Shown: piece after piece, positions 8,407 through 17,112 of the stretch
Position numbering within the stretch: the stretch's first letter is position 1
How the letters are laid out: each line of letters begins with the position of its first letter
Assembly: GCF_024347595.1 (NCBI RefSeq)
Contig: NZ_AP025507.1
Span: 1,488,001-1,552,000, forward strand
DNA: 64,000 bases
Source of the DNA: Vibrio pomeroyi
Lineage (GTDB): Bacteria > Pseudomonadota > Gammaproteobacteria > Enterobacterales > Vibrionaceae
Reading direction: 5' to 3'
Made by a program: the position numbers and the translations under genes
Notes under the pieces: generated by a model
The model's input: the letters and a program-made list of their open reading frames with translations, nothing else
Told to the model about the DNA's origin: nothing
Database searches by the model: none

Positions 8407-9267
8407 TTAGTTCGCCATTGGTGACAACAACTCAGGGTTAACCACCAAGTTTCGCACACCGTGAGCGTGGTCTTCATTAAAGTCATTACCTTCACACCAG
8501 TTCCCCACTGTCGCGATGTTTACTTTCGCTACTTGTGGACGAACGCTCCATGTGACTTGGAAAGGTGAACCTTGCTCGTTATAACCAGGACCCGTTGTTG
8601 AACCTGCGTATTGAATCGCTGAGCCAGTGTTTTGTGGGATGTTGGTTGCTTGGTGCAAACCATTCACTTTTGAGTGCTTAGCCAATGCTTCGAAGTCGAG
8701 TGCTTTGTTGTCATTCACTAACACATAAACTTGGGTCTCAACACGCAGTTGCGGATTGGTAATCGCATCGTTGAAACAAGCACCAAGGGTTTCACCCGGT
8801 TCTACTTGTGCCGTTGAGTACACGTAATGCACTTCTATGGTGTCGCCCGAATGCAAAGAGCCATGTTCGCTTGGACAAACCTCATCCTCAAATGGTTTAA
8901 GCTCTGCATCACTCAACTTACCTGTGTATTTAAAACCACTCTGGAAGCCCTTACCATCGCCGTTGCCTGCGTATTGGGTAAACTCGCCACCTTTGTGTTC
9001 TGCGTTCTTATGGAAGTGGATATTACATAGGTTCATGGCGGTTGAACCTGGCGCATCCGAAAACAATCGAGCGTTTGTTCCTTCGGCTGAACCTAAATCG
9101 CGTGGCGCTTGTGGGCCAAAACCTTTTCCTTGCGTGTTTTCAGACAGGTTCGCTCTTTGTTCGGTGATGACACTGTCTGCTACCGACTCATGGCTCACGT
9201 CAGAAGCGTTTGCTTGAGCCGCCAACATAACCATCGCGACGCTTAAAAATGCACTCTTATTCTTCAT
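8407..9267 (-). CDS. Delta-class carbonic anhydrase, exported
   Basis: A 286-residue protein with a clear signal peptide (residues 1-21, ending QANA), so periplasmic or secreted. The sequence GKGFGPQAPRDL followed by NLCNIHFHKNAEHKGGEF (residues about 80-97) and a C-terminal block with WCEGNDFNEDHAHGVRNLVV match what I recall of bacterial delta-class carbonic anhydrases in Vibrio. The paired histidines would bind zinc for reversible CO2 hydration. Two or more disulfides are possible from the spaced cysteines. It stands alone, with GGGAAGAG before ATG 9267 and a terminator downstream. The family call rests on recall, not on a search. Confidence 0.68.
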   Translation of the reverse strand: MKNKSAFLSVAMVMLAAQANASDVSHESVADSVITEQRANLSENTQGKGFGPQAPRDLGSAEGTNARLFSDAPGSTAMNLCNIHFHKNAEHKGGEFTQYAGNGDGKGFQSGFKYTGKLSDAELKPFEDEVCPSEHGSLHSGDTIEVHYVYSTAQVEPGETLGACFNDAITNPQLRVETQVYVLVNDNKALDFEALAKHSKVNGLHQATNIPQNTGSAIQYAGSTTGPGYNEQGSPFQVTWSVRPQVAKVNIATVGNWCEGNDFNEDHAHGVRNLVVNPELLSPMAN

Positions 9268-9558
9268 ATCTCTTCCCTAGAATATTGATAACTAAACCTA
9301 AATAACGGATTTCACGCCAAACATACTACTATGCTCTCGAGTGAATATCAGACACTGTCTTTGTAAGATTAGATTTCGTTGCTTACTTTGGGAGGAGTAT
9401 TAAAACACTCGATGCATATAACAAGTCGAACAGCGTAAATACGGCGTTTCCATTCCAGAACAAACAAATACCTGCTTTATTGACTGTCTGTTGACGCAAA
9501 CCAACGGGCTTGTTGAATATGAATTAAAATATAACGATGGATAAGCATTTGAAATAAA

Positions 9559-9582
9559 AAGGTGAACCATATGGTTCGCCTT
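9559..9582 (-). terminator. Intrinsic terminator after the acidic lipoprotein gene
   Basis: A 12-bp stem with one G-U/mismatch position (AAGGTGAACCAT / ATGGTTCGCCTT) and a T-run on the minus strand. It lies in the 352-base gap 9268-9619, which otherwise holds only the upstream region of the carbonic anhydrase gene and no recognisable gene. Confidence 0.78.
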
Positions 9583-9619
9583 CTCTAATGATTGGATGTA
9601 CTCAGTAAGAGCTATTCGA

Positions 9620-10051
9620 TTAACCGTGGCCTGTGGCAAATATTCCGAAGGTCAGAACGTTCAAGGTGTCTGTGACTCCCTCGAGCGATTTGATGACTTT
9701 CTTAGTCGGTTCGTTGTTGAGCAATAGGTAACTTCCCAGTCCTTTTTCATTGTCGGTCTCGACTTCATCTTGTTTCGCTGTTACTTGAGATGAGTGTACT
9801 TCAGGTTCTTCAACCGCTTCTGAAACATTTTCTGCTTCTGCTTTAACGTTGGCACTAGTATCTTGAACTAAGGCCTCATTGGCCTCATCAATAGAGTCCG
9901 AAACACCATTTAGATTCGTATCCTTCTCGACACTGTTCGACAGAGCGTGTTCGTTGCTCAACGTCTTCTCATCGATCTGCTCATTACTCGTTGTAGAGCA
10001 AGCCGTTAAGAAAAACAGACTTACGATGAATGTGATTAGGTTTCGCACCAT
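9620..10051 (-). CDS. Small acidic lipoprotein of unknown function
   Basis: A 143-residue protein with a lipoprotein signal: hydrophobic residues 5-16, then the lipobox LTAC with Cys18. The mature part is rich in Glu, Ala and Ser and looks disordered. It includes a short DTNLNGVSDSID stretch that resembles a thrombospondin type 3 calcium motif. A glycine-containing tail ends FGIFATGHG. No family was recognised. The ribosome site before ATG 10051 is weak. It is probably monocistronic, as a terminator follows and the neighbours are unrelated. Confidence 0.7.
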   Translation of the reverse strand: MVRNLITFIVSLFFLTACSTTSNEQIDEKTLSNEHALSNSVEKDTNLNGVSDSIDEANEALVQDTSANVKAEAENVSEAVEEPEVHSSQVTAKQDEVETDNEKGLGSYLLLNNEPTKKVIKSLEGVTDTLNVLTFGIFATGHG

Positions 10052-10186
10052 GACGATAAGGCTCGAATTAATAAAACATTGTTCGATTGTAATTTATTTA
10101 TCTCTCTACATCCAGTATCAAGTGAGTTAAGAGCGCAGTTTATTGTTCCGAAAGATAAAGCAAGAAGTGCAGGTTGAAGCTAGAAC

Positions 10187-10573
10187 CTAATAGTTAGAAA
10201 CCTCAATCAGATTACCATCAGGATCTCGAACATAAACAGAGACAATTTTACCCGTCGCCCCGGTTCGCGGCACAGGCCCCTCTTCTATCTCTATTTCGTT
10301 CGCTTTGATATGTTCGATTACCTCAATCATTGGTGTATTGGTAATAAAACAAAGGTCAGCACTTCCCGCTTGCACGCGCTTTGCTTTTGGTTCGAACTCA
10401 TTACCTAACTGATGAAGGTTTATCTTGTGATTACCAAATGACAACGCCACGCGACCTTCACCGAATTGGATAGGCTTCATACCTAATACGCGCTGATAGA
10501 AATCTACCGTTATCTCTATATCTTTAACGGTTAGTACCAAGTGATCTAAATGACTGATTTCCAAATTAATCAT
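10187..10573 (-). CDS. VOC-family (glyoxalase/dioxygenase-like) metalloprotein
   Basis: A 128-residue protein covering one vicinal-oxygen-chelate domain. LDHLVLTVKDIEITVDFYQRVLGM at the N-terminus and SVYVRDPDGNLIEVSNY at the C-terminus are the family hallmarks. His11, His54 and Glu124 are the likely metal ligands. Similar proteins are annotated as virulence-protein-like or lactoylglutathione-lyase-like; the actual reaction is unknown. It is cytoplasmic. The start ATG 10573 has an ACAAGG very close upstream, so the true start is not certain. Confidence 0.85.
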   Translation of the reverse strand: MINLEISHLDHLVLTVKDIEITVDFYQRVLGMKPIQFGEGRVALSFGNHKINLHQLGNEFEPKAKRVQAGSADLCFITNTPMIEVIEHIKANEIEIEEGPVPRTGATGKIVSVYVRDPDGNLIEVSNY

Positions 10574-10696
10574 CCTTGTGTCATCGTTACTGAATATTGC
10601 GTGCTGATTGCCGAATAAGCCTTAGCCACATACTCTAATGTCCAACGTGCTAACACAAGATCAGCATACATCTTCACCTCTCACTTTGAACGAATA

Positions 10697-10721
10697 AAGG
10701 GAGCACAGACTGCGCTCCCTT
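10697..10721 (-). terminator. Intrinsic terminator after the protease remnant
   Basis: An 8-bp stem (AAGGGAGC / GCTCCCTT) with a 9-base loop, in the right place to end minus-strand transcription from the gene fragment at 10765-11442. Confidence 0.65.
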
Positions 10722-10764
10722 CTCATCAGTTTTAGCTAACTTAAATCACTTTAAGTCGTTTTAG

Positions 10765-11457
10765 CTAGTAACAAGCACCTTCAAATACCCAGTACCAATA
10801 ATTGTTGAACGGGTCAGCTCCCCAGTTATCCGCAGACGCTGTGAATCTGTTGCCATAATATTGAATGGTTGTTCCTGCTGGATAATAGTAATTTGGATTC
10901 CACTCTTGAAGGTTATCGCACAAGCCTTGTGGCTCAGGTTCTGGTTGAGGCTCTGGCTGAGGTAATTCAAACTCTGCGCTAACAGCAACGTAAGCATCCA
11001 TTGAGCTTTGAACACCGTCCACCAGCACGTAGATATCTTCACCTTGCACACCACCAAAACCGCAATATTCATTGTTGTCTGAGTTGGTAGAAGAGCAATC
11101 GTAGTCGCTTAGTGACGCAGGTCGGCCGATTGCGACATACAAGTCAACGTTACCGTAACCATGATAAGTCTGAATCCAAGCATCACTTCCAGGTACATTC
11201 TTTAGAACGAACTGTTGCTGGTCGTCACCACCACTTACAATTGGTGTTGGCACGTTTATCTCTAGTTCCACTACGCCGGGTGTTGGTGTTGGTGTTGGTG
11301 TTGGTGGATTAGGGTTCGGATTTGGCTGATCAGAACCACAGTTTTGCACATCAATACCCACTTCGTTAAACGCAGATTTCACTGCAGAGGTCTCATAACC
11401 TAGCTTTTCAGCGGCTTTGCACACCCCGTTGGCACCTTCCAAAATTATCCAGAAATT
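10765..11457 (-). pseudogene. C-terminal remnant of an M4 (vibriolysin-like) metalloprotease with PPC and chitin-binding domains
   Basis: The frame is open from 11457 after an in-frame stop at 11460-11458, with only a TTG at 11442 as a possible start. The first residues (EGANGVCKAAEKLGYETSAV) match the extreme C-terminal helix of thermolysin/vibriolysin catalytic domains. A Pro-Asn/Pro-Thr linker follows, then a pre-peptidase C-terminal (PPC) domain at about residues 57-160, a Pro-Glu-Gln linker, and a CBM5/12-like chitin-binding module (WNPNYYYPAGTTIQYYG ... WYWVFEGACY). The signal peptide, propeptide and HExxH catalytic domain are absent, and the 180 bases upstream show no trace of them. 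It is therefore a deletion remnant, unless expressed as a secretion-incompetent fragment. A terminator at 10697 survives. Confidence 0.78.
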
Positions 11458-11623
11458 TTATGCTTCAAATCGTTACGGGATTAAGATTCGATATGGATTT
11501 TCAAATAACAGCGCCAACTCACCATCATAAAATTAAACTCCCGCATTCACTAAACAAGGTAACGAGCAAAACAATGATGAAAGTGTGTTGGCGGTGTGTA
11601 TTGGTTAAGGTGTAGGTTGAGAC

Positions 11624-11980
11624 TTAGTCTTTAGCTTTATTGAGTGTGTAAGTGATGATGCTATTGCCCTCTACCTTAAACGCCCAAGTTTTGTCGTCTT
11701 CGGTAAAATGATATTCACCCTTGGACGAAGTTGGCATCAGATTAGCGATGAACTCAGATAGCTGAGGCTCGTTGATCACAAAACTCCCCTCAGAGGTATT
11801 GATGTCTAAATCGTTATTGACTTCAATCTGCGACGTCGAGCTAGGCAAGATATCGGGTAACCAGCCTCTATCAAACAAACGATCCTGTTGAGCCAGTTCG
11901 TAAGTTGCGTACTCATCACTGACAACGTCAGAACAGCCCGAGAGTAAAAGTAAAATTGGGAGTAATAGTTTCGTTTTCAT
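11624..11980 (-). CDS. Small lipoprotein of unknown function
   Basis: A 118-residue protein with a lipoprotein signal (MKTKLLLPILLLLSGC, lipobox LSGC, Cys16). The mature part is about 100 residues and ends KVEGNSIITYTLNKAKD. It looks like a small beta-rich domain (YHFTEDDKTWAFKVEG), but no family was recognised. ATGGAAAT precedes ATG 11980. The 205 bases upstream to trpS are AT-rich and show no clear signal beyond a probable promoter. Confidence 0.7.
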   Translation of the reverse strand: MKTKLLLPILLLLSGCSDVVSDEYATYELAQQDRLFDRGWLPDILPSSTSQIEVNNDLDINTSEGSFVINEPQLSEFIANLMPTSSKGEYHFTEDDKTWAFKVEGNSIITYTLNKAKD

Positions 11981-12185
11981 TTATTTCCATCATTTGAAGG
12001 CAAGGTCTTGTCCACTCTCTCGGTTGTATTCGAATAAAAAACAACAAGCAAGGGACAAGTACCATCATAAAAACGACTTTATAAATTAATTATTATTCCC
12101 ATTCAATTTAATTGACTTTATTTACATATAGTCCACATAAAAATCATTGATAATCATAGCCTTAAACGCAGAATTGACCTATAAA

Positions 12186-13208
12186 TTAGAGTATATTCAG
12201 ACCAAACACGCCCTTTACATCAAACAAAACAGCTTCCGTTTTTTCTCTCGAGACTTGCGTACCTTGGCGTAAGATATCGATGAGTTGCGCTTTGTCATCC
12301 AACAGTTCGGCTCTGCGCGCTCTTATCGGGCGGATCATCTCTTGCAGACACTCTTCCAATACCTTCTTAGTTTGGCCATCCCCTAACCCGCCTCTGCGAT
12401 AGTGATCTTTTAGTTCATTGACGTAGCGAGCGTCAGTATGGAAAGCATCAAGGTAGGTAAACACGATGTTCCCTTCTACTTTGCCAGGATCTTCGATTCG
12501 TAGATGATTTGGGTCGGTATACATGGATTTCACTGCGGTACGAATCTCTTTCTCGGTCGCGCCAAGGTTAATAGCGTTGCCCATTGATTTAGACATCTTA
12601 CTTTTGCCGTCAGTACTCGGAAGACGAGAGGCATTGCTCAGCAAGGGTTTACACTCATTTAAGATTGGCTTGCCCGCGAGCGAGTTAACTTTTCTCACGA
12701 TCTCATTGGTCTGTTCTAGCATTGGCAACTGGTCGTCACCGACAGGAATCAAGGTGGCGTTGAACGCCGTTATATCAGCCGCCTGCGAAATCGGATAAGT
12801 CAGAAAACCAGCTGGAATTGAGCGACCAAACTCCTTGTTTTGAATCTCACTTTTAACAGTTGGATTGCGTTCCAAACGAGCAATAGAAACAAGGTTGCTG
12901 TAGAACATGGTGAGTTCAGCCAGTGCTGGTAACTGTGATTGAAGACAAATCGTGGTTTTTGTTGGGTCGATACCTACCGCTAGATAATCAGCCACCACAT
13001 TAAGAATGTTAGACGAAACCTTGGCAGGATTATGAGCGTTGTCGGTAAGCCCTTGCATGTCGGCAACCAATATCGTTTGGTCGTGAATATGCTGTAACGA
13101 AGTACGCTGCTGAAGTGAACCAACATAGTGACCTAGATGTAAAGGACCGGTAGCTCGGTCGCCAGTCAGAATGATTTCCGGTTTGTTCGTGTTTTGAGGT
13201 GTTTTCAT
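12186..13208 (-). CDS. trpS: Tryptophanyl-tRNA synthetase
   Basis: A cytoplasmic class I aminoacyl-tRNA synthetase that charges tRNA-Trp with tryptophan, 340 residues, which is the normal length. The HIGH-type motif is HLGH at 24-27 and the KMSKS loop is at 204-208. VGDDQLPMLEQTNEI is the conserved tryptophan/dimer region. Vibrio genomes often hold a second trpS elsewhere; whether this is the main or the extra copy cannot be told here. A GGAGA site lies 6 bases before ATG 13208 and is part of a hairpin. The gene is preceded by a Trp-rich leader peptide (13318-13371) and alternative stem-loops, so it is probably controlled by attenuation responding to charged tRNA-Trp. Confidence 0.95.
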   Translation of the reverse strand: MKTPQNTNKPEIILTGDRATGPLHLGHYVGSLQQRTSLQHIHDQTILVADMQGLTDNAHNPAKVSSNILNVVADYLAVGIDPTKTTICLQSQLPALAELTMFYSNLVSIARLERNPTVKSEIQNKEFGRSIPAGFLTYPISQAADITAFNATLIPVGDDQLPMLEQTNEIVRKVNSLAGKPILNECKPLLSNASRLPSTDGKSKMSKSMGNAINLGATEKEIRTAVKSMYTDPNHLRIEDPGKVEGNIVFTYLDAFHTDARYVNELKDHYRRGGLGDGQTKKVLEECLQEMIRPIRARRAELLDDKAQLIDILRQGTQVSREKTEAVLFDVKGVFGLNIL

Positions 13209-13212
13209 GGGG

Positions 13213-13330
13213 TATCTCCAAGTAATAAAAGCTACTGGAGATAAAAAGAGACGACATTCTTGGTGACATTCTTAACTACCTTCCAGCAGCTAAAGAATGT
13301 GAGTATTCCGTGCTGCTCTAGATAGAGCAC
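13213..13330 (-). promoter_or_regulatory. trpS attenuator region with alternative hairpins
   Basis: Minus-strand RNA can form several stems. Stem 1:2 (13310-13330) is GTGCTCTA with TAGAGCAGCAC and covers the end of the leader peptide. Stem 2:3 pairs AGCAGC (13312-13317) with GCTGCT (13285-13290). Stem 3:4 pairs AGCTGCTGGA (13282-13291) with TCCAGTAGCT (13230-13239) and is followed by TTTATT. Strand 4 can instead pair with the ribosome site of trpS (13213-13243, TATCTCCAGTA with TACTTGGAGATA, one bulge). The set is mutually exclusive, as in leader-peptide attenuation. The direction of control is not settled by inspection. Confidence 0.65.
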
Positions 13331-13371
13331 CACCAGAAGAAAATTGAAGTTGAAGCAGAAGTAAATTTCAT
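13318..13371 (-). CDS. Trp-rich leader peptide of trpS
   Basis: A 17-codon open frame, MKFTSASTSIFFWWCSI, ending in TAG. AGG lies 8 bases before its ATG. Two adjacent Trp codons sit near the end, 3 codons before the stop. That is the layout of the classical trp operon leader peptide, where ribosome stalling at Trp codons reports charged tRNA-Trp. It ends 109 bases before the trpS start, and the overlapping hairpins support a regulatory role. A 9-bp inverted repeat upstream (ACCTACCAA at 13379 and TTGGTAGGT at 13415) may be a terminator of the preceding gene or part of the same control region. Confidence 0.72.
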   Translation of the reverse strand: MKFTSASTSIFFWWCSI

Positions 13372-13504
13372 TATTAAAACCTACCAACAATATAGGTTAA
13401 CGACAACCCTTTTATTGGTAGGTAATAAAACTAACGTACCGAAACCAGTTTTCGATGCGTTATAAAACAGAAACCATTGAAGGTGAATATCGTAAGTAAA
13501 TGTA

Positions 13505-14278
13505 TTAATTACATAAATCAATAATTCTAGAGCGCATAGCTTCATTGACGTTAAAGTGAGCATTCAAAAATTCAAGCTGTGCCAGAGCCGATTCCGCCGT
13601 GCGTTCGTAGCCTTGAGTAAAGGTTGGCAGTAGCTGAGCAAACTTAGGGAAGCGCGCTTCTAGCCTTCTATCAGACATAAACTCATCGACAAATTCAGGT
13701 TGTGAGCTTTCTGTTTGATCCACAAGATCGATCAAACGATCAAGCGCGTAAGATTGAACAAAACGGCTCCCAGAAAGCTTTTCACCTCGGTTATAGCGAG
13801 ACATACCCACGTAAAGGTTAGTTAGCGCCTCTCCTATAATCCATGCCTGAGAATTGGGTTGTGCAGCAGCTTTTATTGGAGGCACACAACACTGAGTATC
13901 AAAGTCAGCTTCCTGCCAAACGATTCGCCCCTCCGCAAACGGAATATGCGCTAATTCATGTGGTTCGAATACTGCAAACTCACAGAATATCCCATCGGCA
14001 TAAAGTACTTTATAACCATCGACCGTATTTCTTACCGCGTAGTCGATTGGGTTGATATCAGATAACCAATGCAAACTGTCTAAGAAATACTGCTTGTGTC
14101 CAGTCTGCACTATCGCAAAGAAATCGACGTCTGAGTATTGATCCAGTCGCTCTGTTTCAATGCCAACTGAGCCAAGCCCCAACAAAGCATGCGCCTTACC
14201 AGAAGATCTTAAAGATTCCCCAATGGCATCTAACCGTTGTAAGAGTTTTTGTGGTGTATTTAGTTGTTGTGCTAGCAT
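13505..14278 (-). CDS. Nucleotidyltransferase-fold protein
   Basis: A 257-residue cytoplasmic protein. The start chosen is ATG 14278, which has AGGGA 7 bases upstream; an upstream in-frame ATG at 14332 has no ribosome site. The polymerase-beta-type nucleotidyltransferase signature is visible: Gly-Ser at 36-37 and S-D50-V-D52-F. A third acidic residue probably lies in FCEFAVFEPHEL. A C-terminal helical part resembles antibiotic (lincosamide or aminoglycoside) nucleotidyltransferases, but the substrate is unknown and resistance should not be assumed. It lies upstream of the trpS leader on the same strand. Confidence 0.75.
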   Translation of the reverse strand: MLAQQLNTPQKLLQRLDAIGESLRSSGKAHALLGLGSVGIETERLDQYSDVDFFAIVQTGHKQYFLDSLHWLSDINPIDYAVRNTVDGYKVLYADGIFCEFAVFEPHELAHIPFAEGRIVWQEADFDTQCCVPPIKAAAQPNSQAWIIGEALTNLYVGMSRYNRGEKLSGSRFVQSYALDRLIDLVDQTESSQPEFVDEFMSDRRLEARFPKFAQLLPTFTQGYERTAESALAQLEFLNAHFNVNEAMRSRIIDLCN

Positions 14279-14438
14279 CGCTGTATCCCTATCAAGTTGA
14301 TTGCCACTCAACCTAACTGACAGTGATAACAAGCATGAAGCCCAATTTATAAAATCTGTGTTTTAGGTAACGATCTGCGCAAGTTATTGTTTCATTTAAA
14401 CGGATAAAACAGCTACTAGCACCCGCTTTATATTCAAT

Positions 14439-15770
14439 TTATAACGAAGACTTCCCTAAATACGCTGCCATTTCTTGCTCTGGAACCATACCGCCGCCTG
14501 TCGCCCAAACAAGATGCGTTGCATTGGTTAGCTTAGAATCATCGATGCCTAACCTTTCCAGATATTCTCGGTTGTGTTCGACATGTACTGCGCCCGGCAT
14601 ACCAGCCAATGCAGAAGGCTCTAATTGAATACCTTCGGATTGATTCAATTCACTTAGCAACTGATACATACGTTCATCGGTTAATGTGCAATAACCATCC
14701 AATAAACGTTCCATTGCTCGGCCAACAAAACCAGAAGCCCGCCCCACCGCCAAACCATCTGCAGCTGTTAGGTTATCAATACCCAGATCTTGCACTGCAA
14801 TTTCATCATGCAAACCAGTGTGAACGCCCAACAACATACAAGGCGAATGAGTTGGTTCAGCAAAAATGCAGTGAACATCATCACCAAAAGCCATCTTTAA
14901 ACCAAATGCCACACCACCGGGGCCACCACCAACACCACATGGCAAGTAAACGAACAATGGGTGCTCTTTGTCGACGATAATCTGTTGTTGTTCGAATTGT
15001 TGTTTGAGCCTCTCTCCCGCCACAGAATAACCAAGGAACAAGGTTTGAGAATTCTCATCATCAATGAAGAAACAACGGGGATCTTGCTCTGCTTCTTTAC
15101 GTCCTTGCTCTACCGCTACACCGTAATCTTGTTCGTACTCGACCACATTGACGCCATGCTCACGCAGTTTGTTCTTCTTCCATGCTCTCGCATCAGCAGA
15201 CATGTGAACCGATACCGTAAACCCAAGCTTGGCACTCATAATACCGATGGACATGCCAAGGTTACCTGTCGAGCCTACGGCAATGCTGTACTGTTGGAAA
15301 AACTCTAGAAACTCAGGCTCTAGCAGCTTGCTGTAATCATCGCTCTCACTCAATAGTCCCGCTTCAAGCGCTAATTTCTCGGCGTGGGTTAATACTTCAT
15401 AAATGCCGCCACGCGCTTTGATTGATCCTGAAATCGGCAAGTGGCTGTCTTTTTTCATCATCAAACGACCTTTAATCGGTAACTGATAATGCGCTTCCAA
15501 TACTGATTTCATCGCTGGGATATCAATAAGCTCAGACTCAATAATGCCATTGGTGATTTGAGTTTCAGGGAAAGCCTTTGCCAGATAAGGCGCAAACCTT
15601 TGTAACCTCAGGCTTGCATCGTGAATGTCTTTTTCGCCCAAACCTACATAAGGTAAACCCTGTTCTAGCGTTGTGATGTTTGGGTTAAACCAAGCCACTT
15701 CGTCGAGAGCTATTAATCGTTGAAGCAATGGGAAGTCTGAGATTAGCTTGTCGACATTCAATACAGTCAT
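14439..15770 (-). CDS. dsdA: D-serine ammonia-lyase (D-serine dehydratase)
   Basis: A pyridoxal-phosphate enzyme that converts D-serine to pyruvate and ammonia. It has 443 residues, close to E. coli DsdA, to which it is strikingly similar throughout. The PLP lysine is K118 in [11 protein letters not shown], with [12 protein letters not shown] as the substrate loop and [19 protein letters not shown] as the phosphate-binding loop. The start chosen is ATG 15770 (GAAGG site upstream, matching family length); a frame from 15815 adds 15 unlikely residues. No dsdC regulator is adjacent. The divergent neighbour is an MFS transporter, which might carry a related substrate (inference). Confidence 0.96.
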   Translation of the reverse strand: MTVLNVDKLISDFPLLQRLIALDEVAWFNPNITTLEQGLPYVGLGEKDIHDASLRLQRFAPYLAKAFPETQITNGIIESELIDIPAMKSVLEAHYQLPIKGRLMMKKDSHLPISGSIKARGGIYEVLTHAEKLALEAGLLSESDDYSKLLEPEFLEFFQQYSIAVGSTGNLGMSIGIMSAKLGFTVSVHMSADARAWKKNKLREHGVNVVEYEQDYGVAVEQGRKEAEQDPRCFFIDDENSQTLFLGYSVAGERLKQQFEQQQIIVDKEHPLFVYLPCGVGGGPGGVAFGLKMAFGDDVHCIFAEPTHSPCMLLGVHTGLHDEIAVQDLGIDNLTAADGLAVGRASGFVGRAMERLLDGYCTLTDERMYQLLSELNQSEGIQLEPSALAGMPGAVHVEHNREYLERLGIDDSKLTNATHLVWATGGGMVPEQEMAAYLGKSSL

Positions 15771-15903
15771 GGGTGACCTTCTCTGGTAACGCGCATACTG
15801 CGCAGGTTCAATCATTAGTAACCCTATTTAAACGGTATTTGTGTAATCATTCAATGATCTGTAGGCTAGCCTGTCTTCTCATAAGCAAACAGTAGAACAA
15901 CCT

Positions 15904-17097
15904 ATGAGCGCCTCACTTCGTACCAGCATTTTCGTCATTTTAGGGATTCTATTCCTATCACTTAACCTTAGAGGGCCCTTTACGAGCTTGGCTCCGGTGC
16001 TTTCTCAGGTTATGGAAGGACTCAGCCTTAATTCTTCTGCTGCTGGGTTCTTAACGGCTTTACCACTATTAACCTTCGCCCTGTTCTCGCCACTCGTTAC
16101 CAAAATATCTCAGCGAATTGGGCTTGAACCTAGCTTGCTGTTGGCTTTGGTCTTAATTACCACTGGTATCACGCTGCGGTCTTTTGGACCTATTCCGACT
16201 TTATATATCGGCACCGTGATGATTGGTCTTGGTATAGCGATTGGTAATGTGTTGCTTCCTGTTGTGGTCAAAATTAGCTTCCCAACACGCATCGCAACGG
16301 TGACCTCTTTGTATATCTTTACGATGGGTATTGGATCGACATTGGGCTCTAGTTTGATGGTGCCATTTTCAGAACTGACCTTGTTCACGTTGACGGGTTG
16401 GCAGTTAGCACTGTTGATGAACCTCGTATTTCCACTATTGGCCTTGATGATTTGGCTCCCTAAAATCACCAAGCGTTCTTCTTCTAAAAGCACTAAACAG
16501 AACGAAGAAAATCCGGTACCGATGAAAAAGATGATCAAGAGTGGCGTCGCTTGGCAAGTAACATTGGCACTTGGACTTAACTCATTTACCTTCTACTCTT
16601 TGGCGGGTTGGTTACCACAAATCTTGAACGATCTTGGCTACAGCGAGATCGATGCAGGTTACATTTACGGATTCCTTCAGTTTTCAACCATGGTTCCAGG
16701 ATTACTGTTACTGCCGTTCTTAGGTAAGAGTAATAATCAACGATGGTTGATTATCCTTTGTACTTCGAGTGTGTTTATTGGATTGATTGGCCTGCTGTAC
16801 TTACCAGACTTTGCGATATTTTGGGTAGGACTCTTTGGTTTAGCCAACTGTTCTACGTTTATTATCGCGCTCTCTTTTGTTGGCTTGCGTACATCAAACA
16901 GCAGCCAAGCGGCTTCGTTGTCTGGTATGGCTCAAGGTATTGGTTATGCCCTAGCGGCGACGGGCCCGACTTTGGTGGGTAAACTCCATTCACAAACGGG
17001 CTCTTGGAGCGTCCCGATTCTATTCATTGCTGGCGTGGCCTTCGCATGTACGATTTTTGCCGCACTCGCCGCAAGAGATACAAAGGTCAGCGTTTAA
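15904..17097 (+). CDS. MFS transporter, CynX/NimT family
   Basis: A 397-residue inner membrane protein with about 12 hydrophobic segments. The N-terminus has the CynX-type motif LSLNLRGPFTSLAPVL, typical of cyanate/2-nitroimidazole-type transporters. A hydrophilic central loop (ITKRSSSKSTKQNEENPVPMKK, residues about 190-210) separates the halves. The substrate is unknown. It is divergent from dsdA with 133 bases between them, and its stop lies only 15 bases from the stop of the convergent AraC gene, with no hairpin terminator visible between. Confidence 0.88.
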   Translation: MSASLRTSIFVILGILFLSLNLRGPFTSLAPVLSQVMEGLSLNSSAAGFLTALPLLTFALFSPLVTKISQRIGLEPSLLLALVLITTGITLRSFGPIPTLYIGTVMIGLGIAIGNVLLPVVVKISFPTRIATVTSLYIFTMGIGSTLGSSLMVPFSELTLFTLTGWQLALLMNLVFPLLALMIWLPKITKRSSSKSTKQNEENPVPMKKMIKSGVAWQVTLALGLNSFTFYSLAGWLPQILNDLGYSEIDAGYIYGFLQFSTMVPGLLLLPFLGKSNNQRWLIILCTSSVFIGLIGLLYLPDFAIFWVGLFGLANCSTFIIALSFVGLRTSNSSQAASLSGMAQGIGYALAATGPTLVGKLHSQTGSWSVPILFIAGVAFACTIFAALAARDTKVSV

Positions 17098-17112
17098 TCA
17101 GTAGAAGAATTA

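Noticed and set aside
9400..9639. 79-residue minus-strand open frame
   Set aside because: It runs through the terminator at 9559 and overlaps the end of the lipoprotein gene, with no ribosome site or recognisable domain.
10761..11312. Alternative frames on both strands within the protease remnant
   Set aside because: They come from the low-complexity Pro/Glu/Thr linkers; only the frame with the PPC and chitin-binding domains makes sense.
13030..13269. 79-residue minus-strand frame over the trpS start
   Set aside because: It overlaps trpS in another frame, contains no Trp-codon cluster and spans the regulatory hairpins.
13381..13563. 60-residue minus-strand frame upstream of trpS
   Set aside because: It starts inside the nucleotidyltransferase gene, has no ribosome site and conflicts with the better supported leader peptide.
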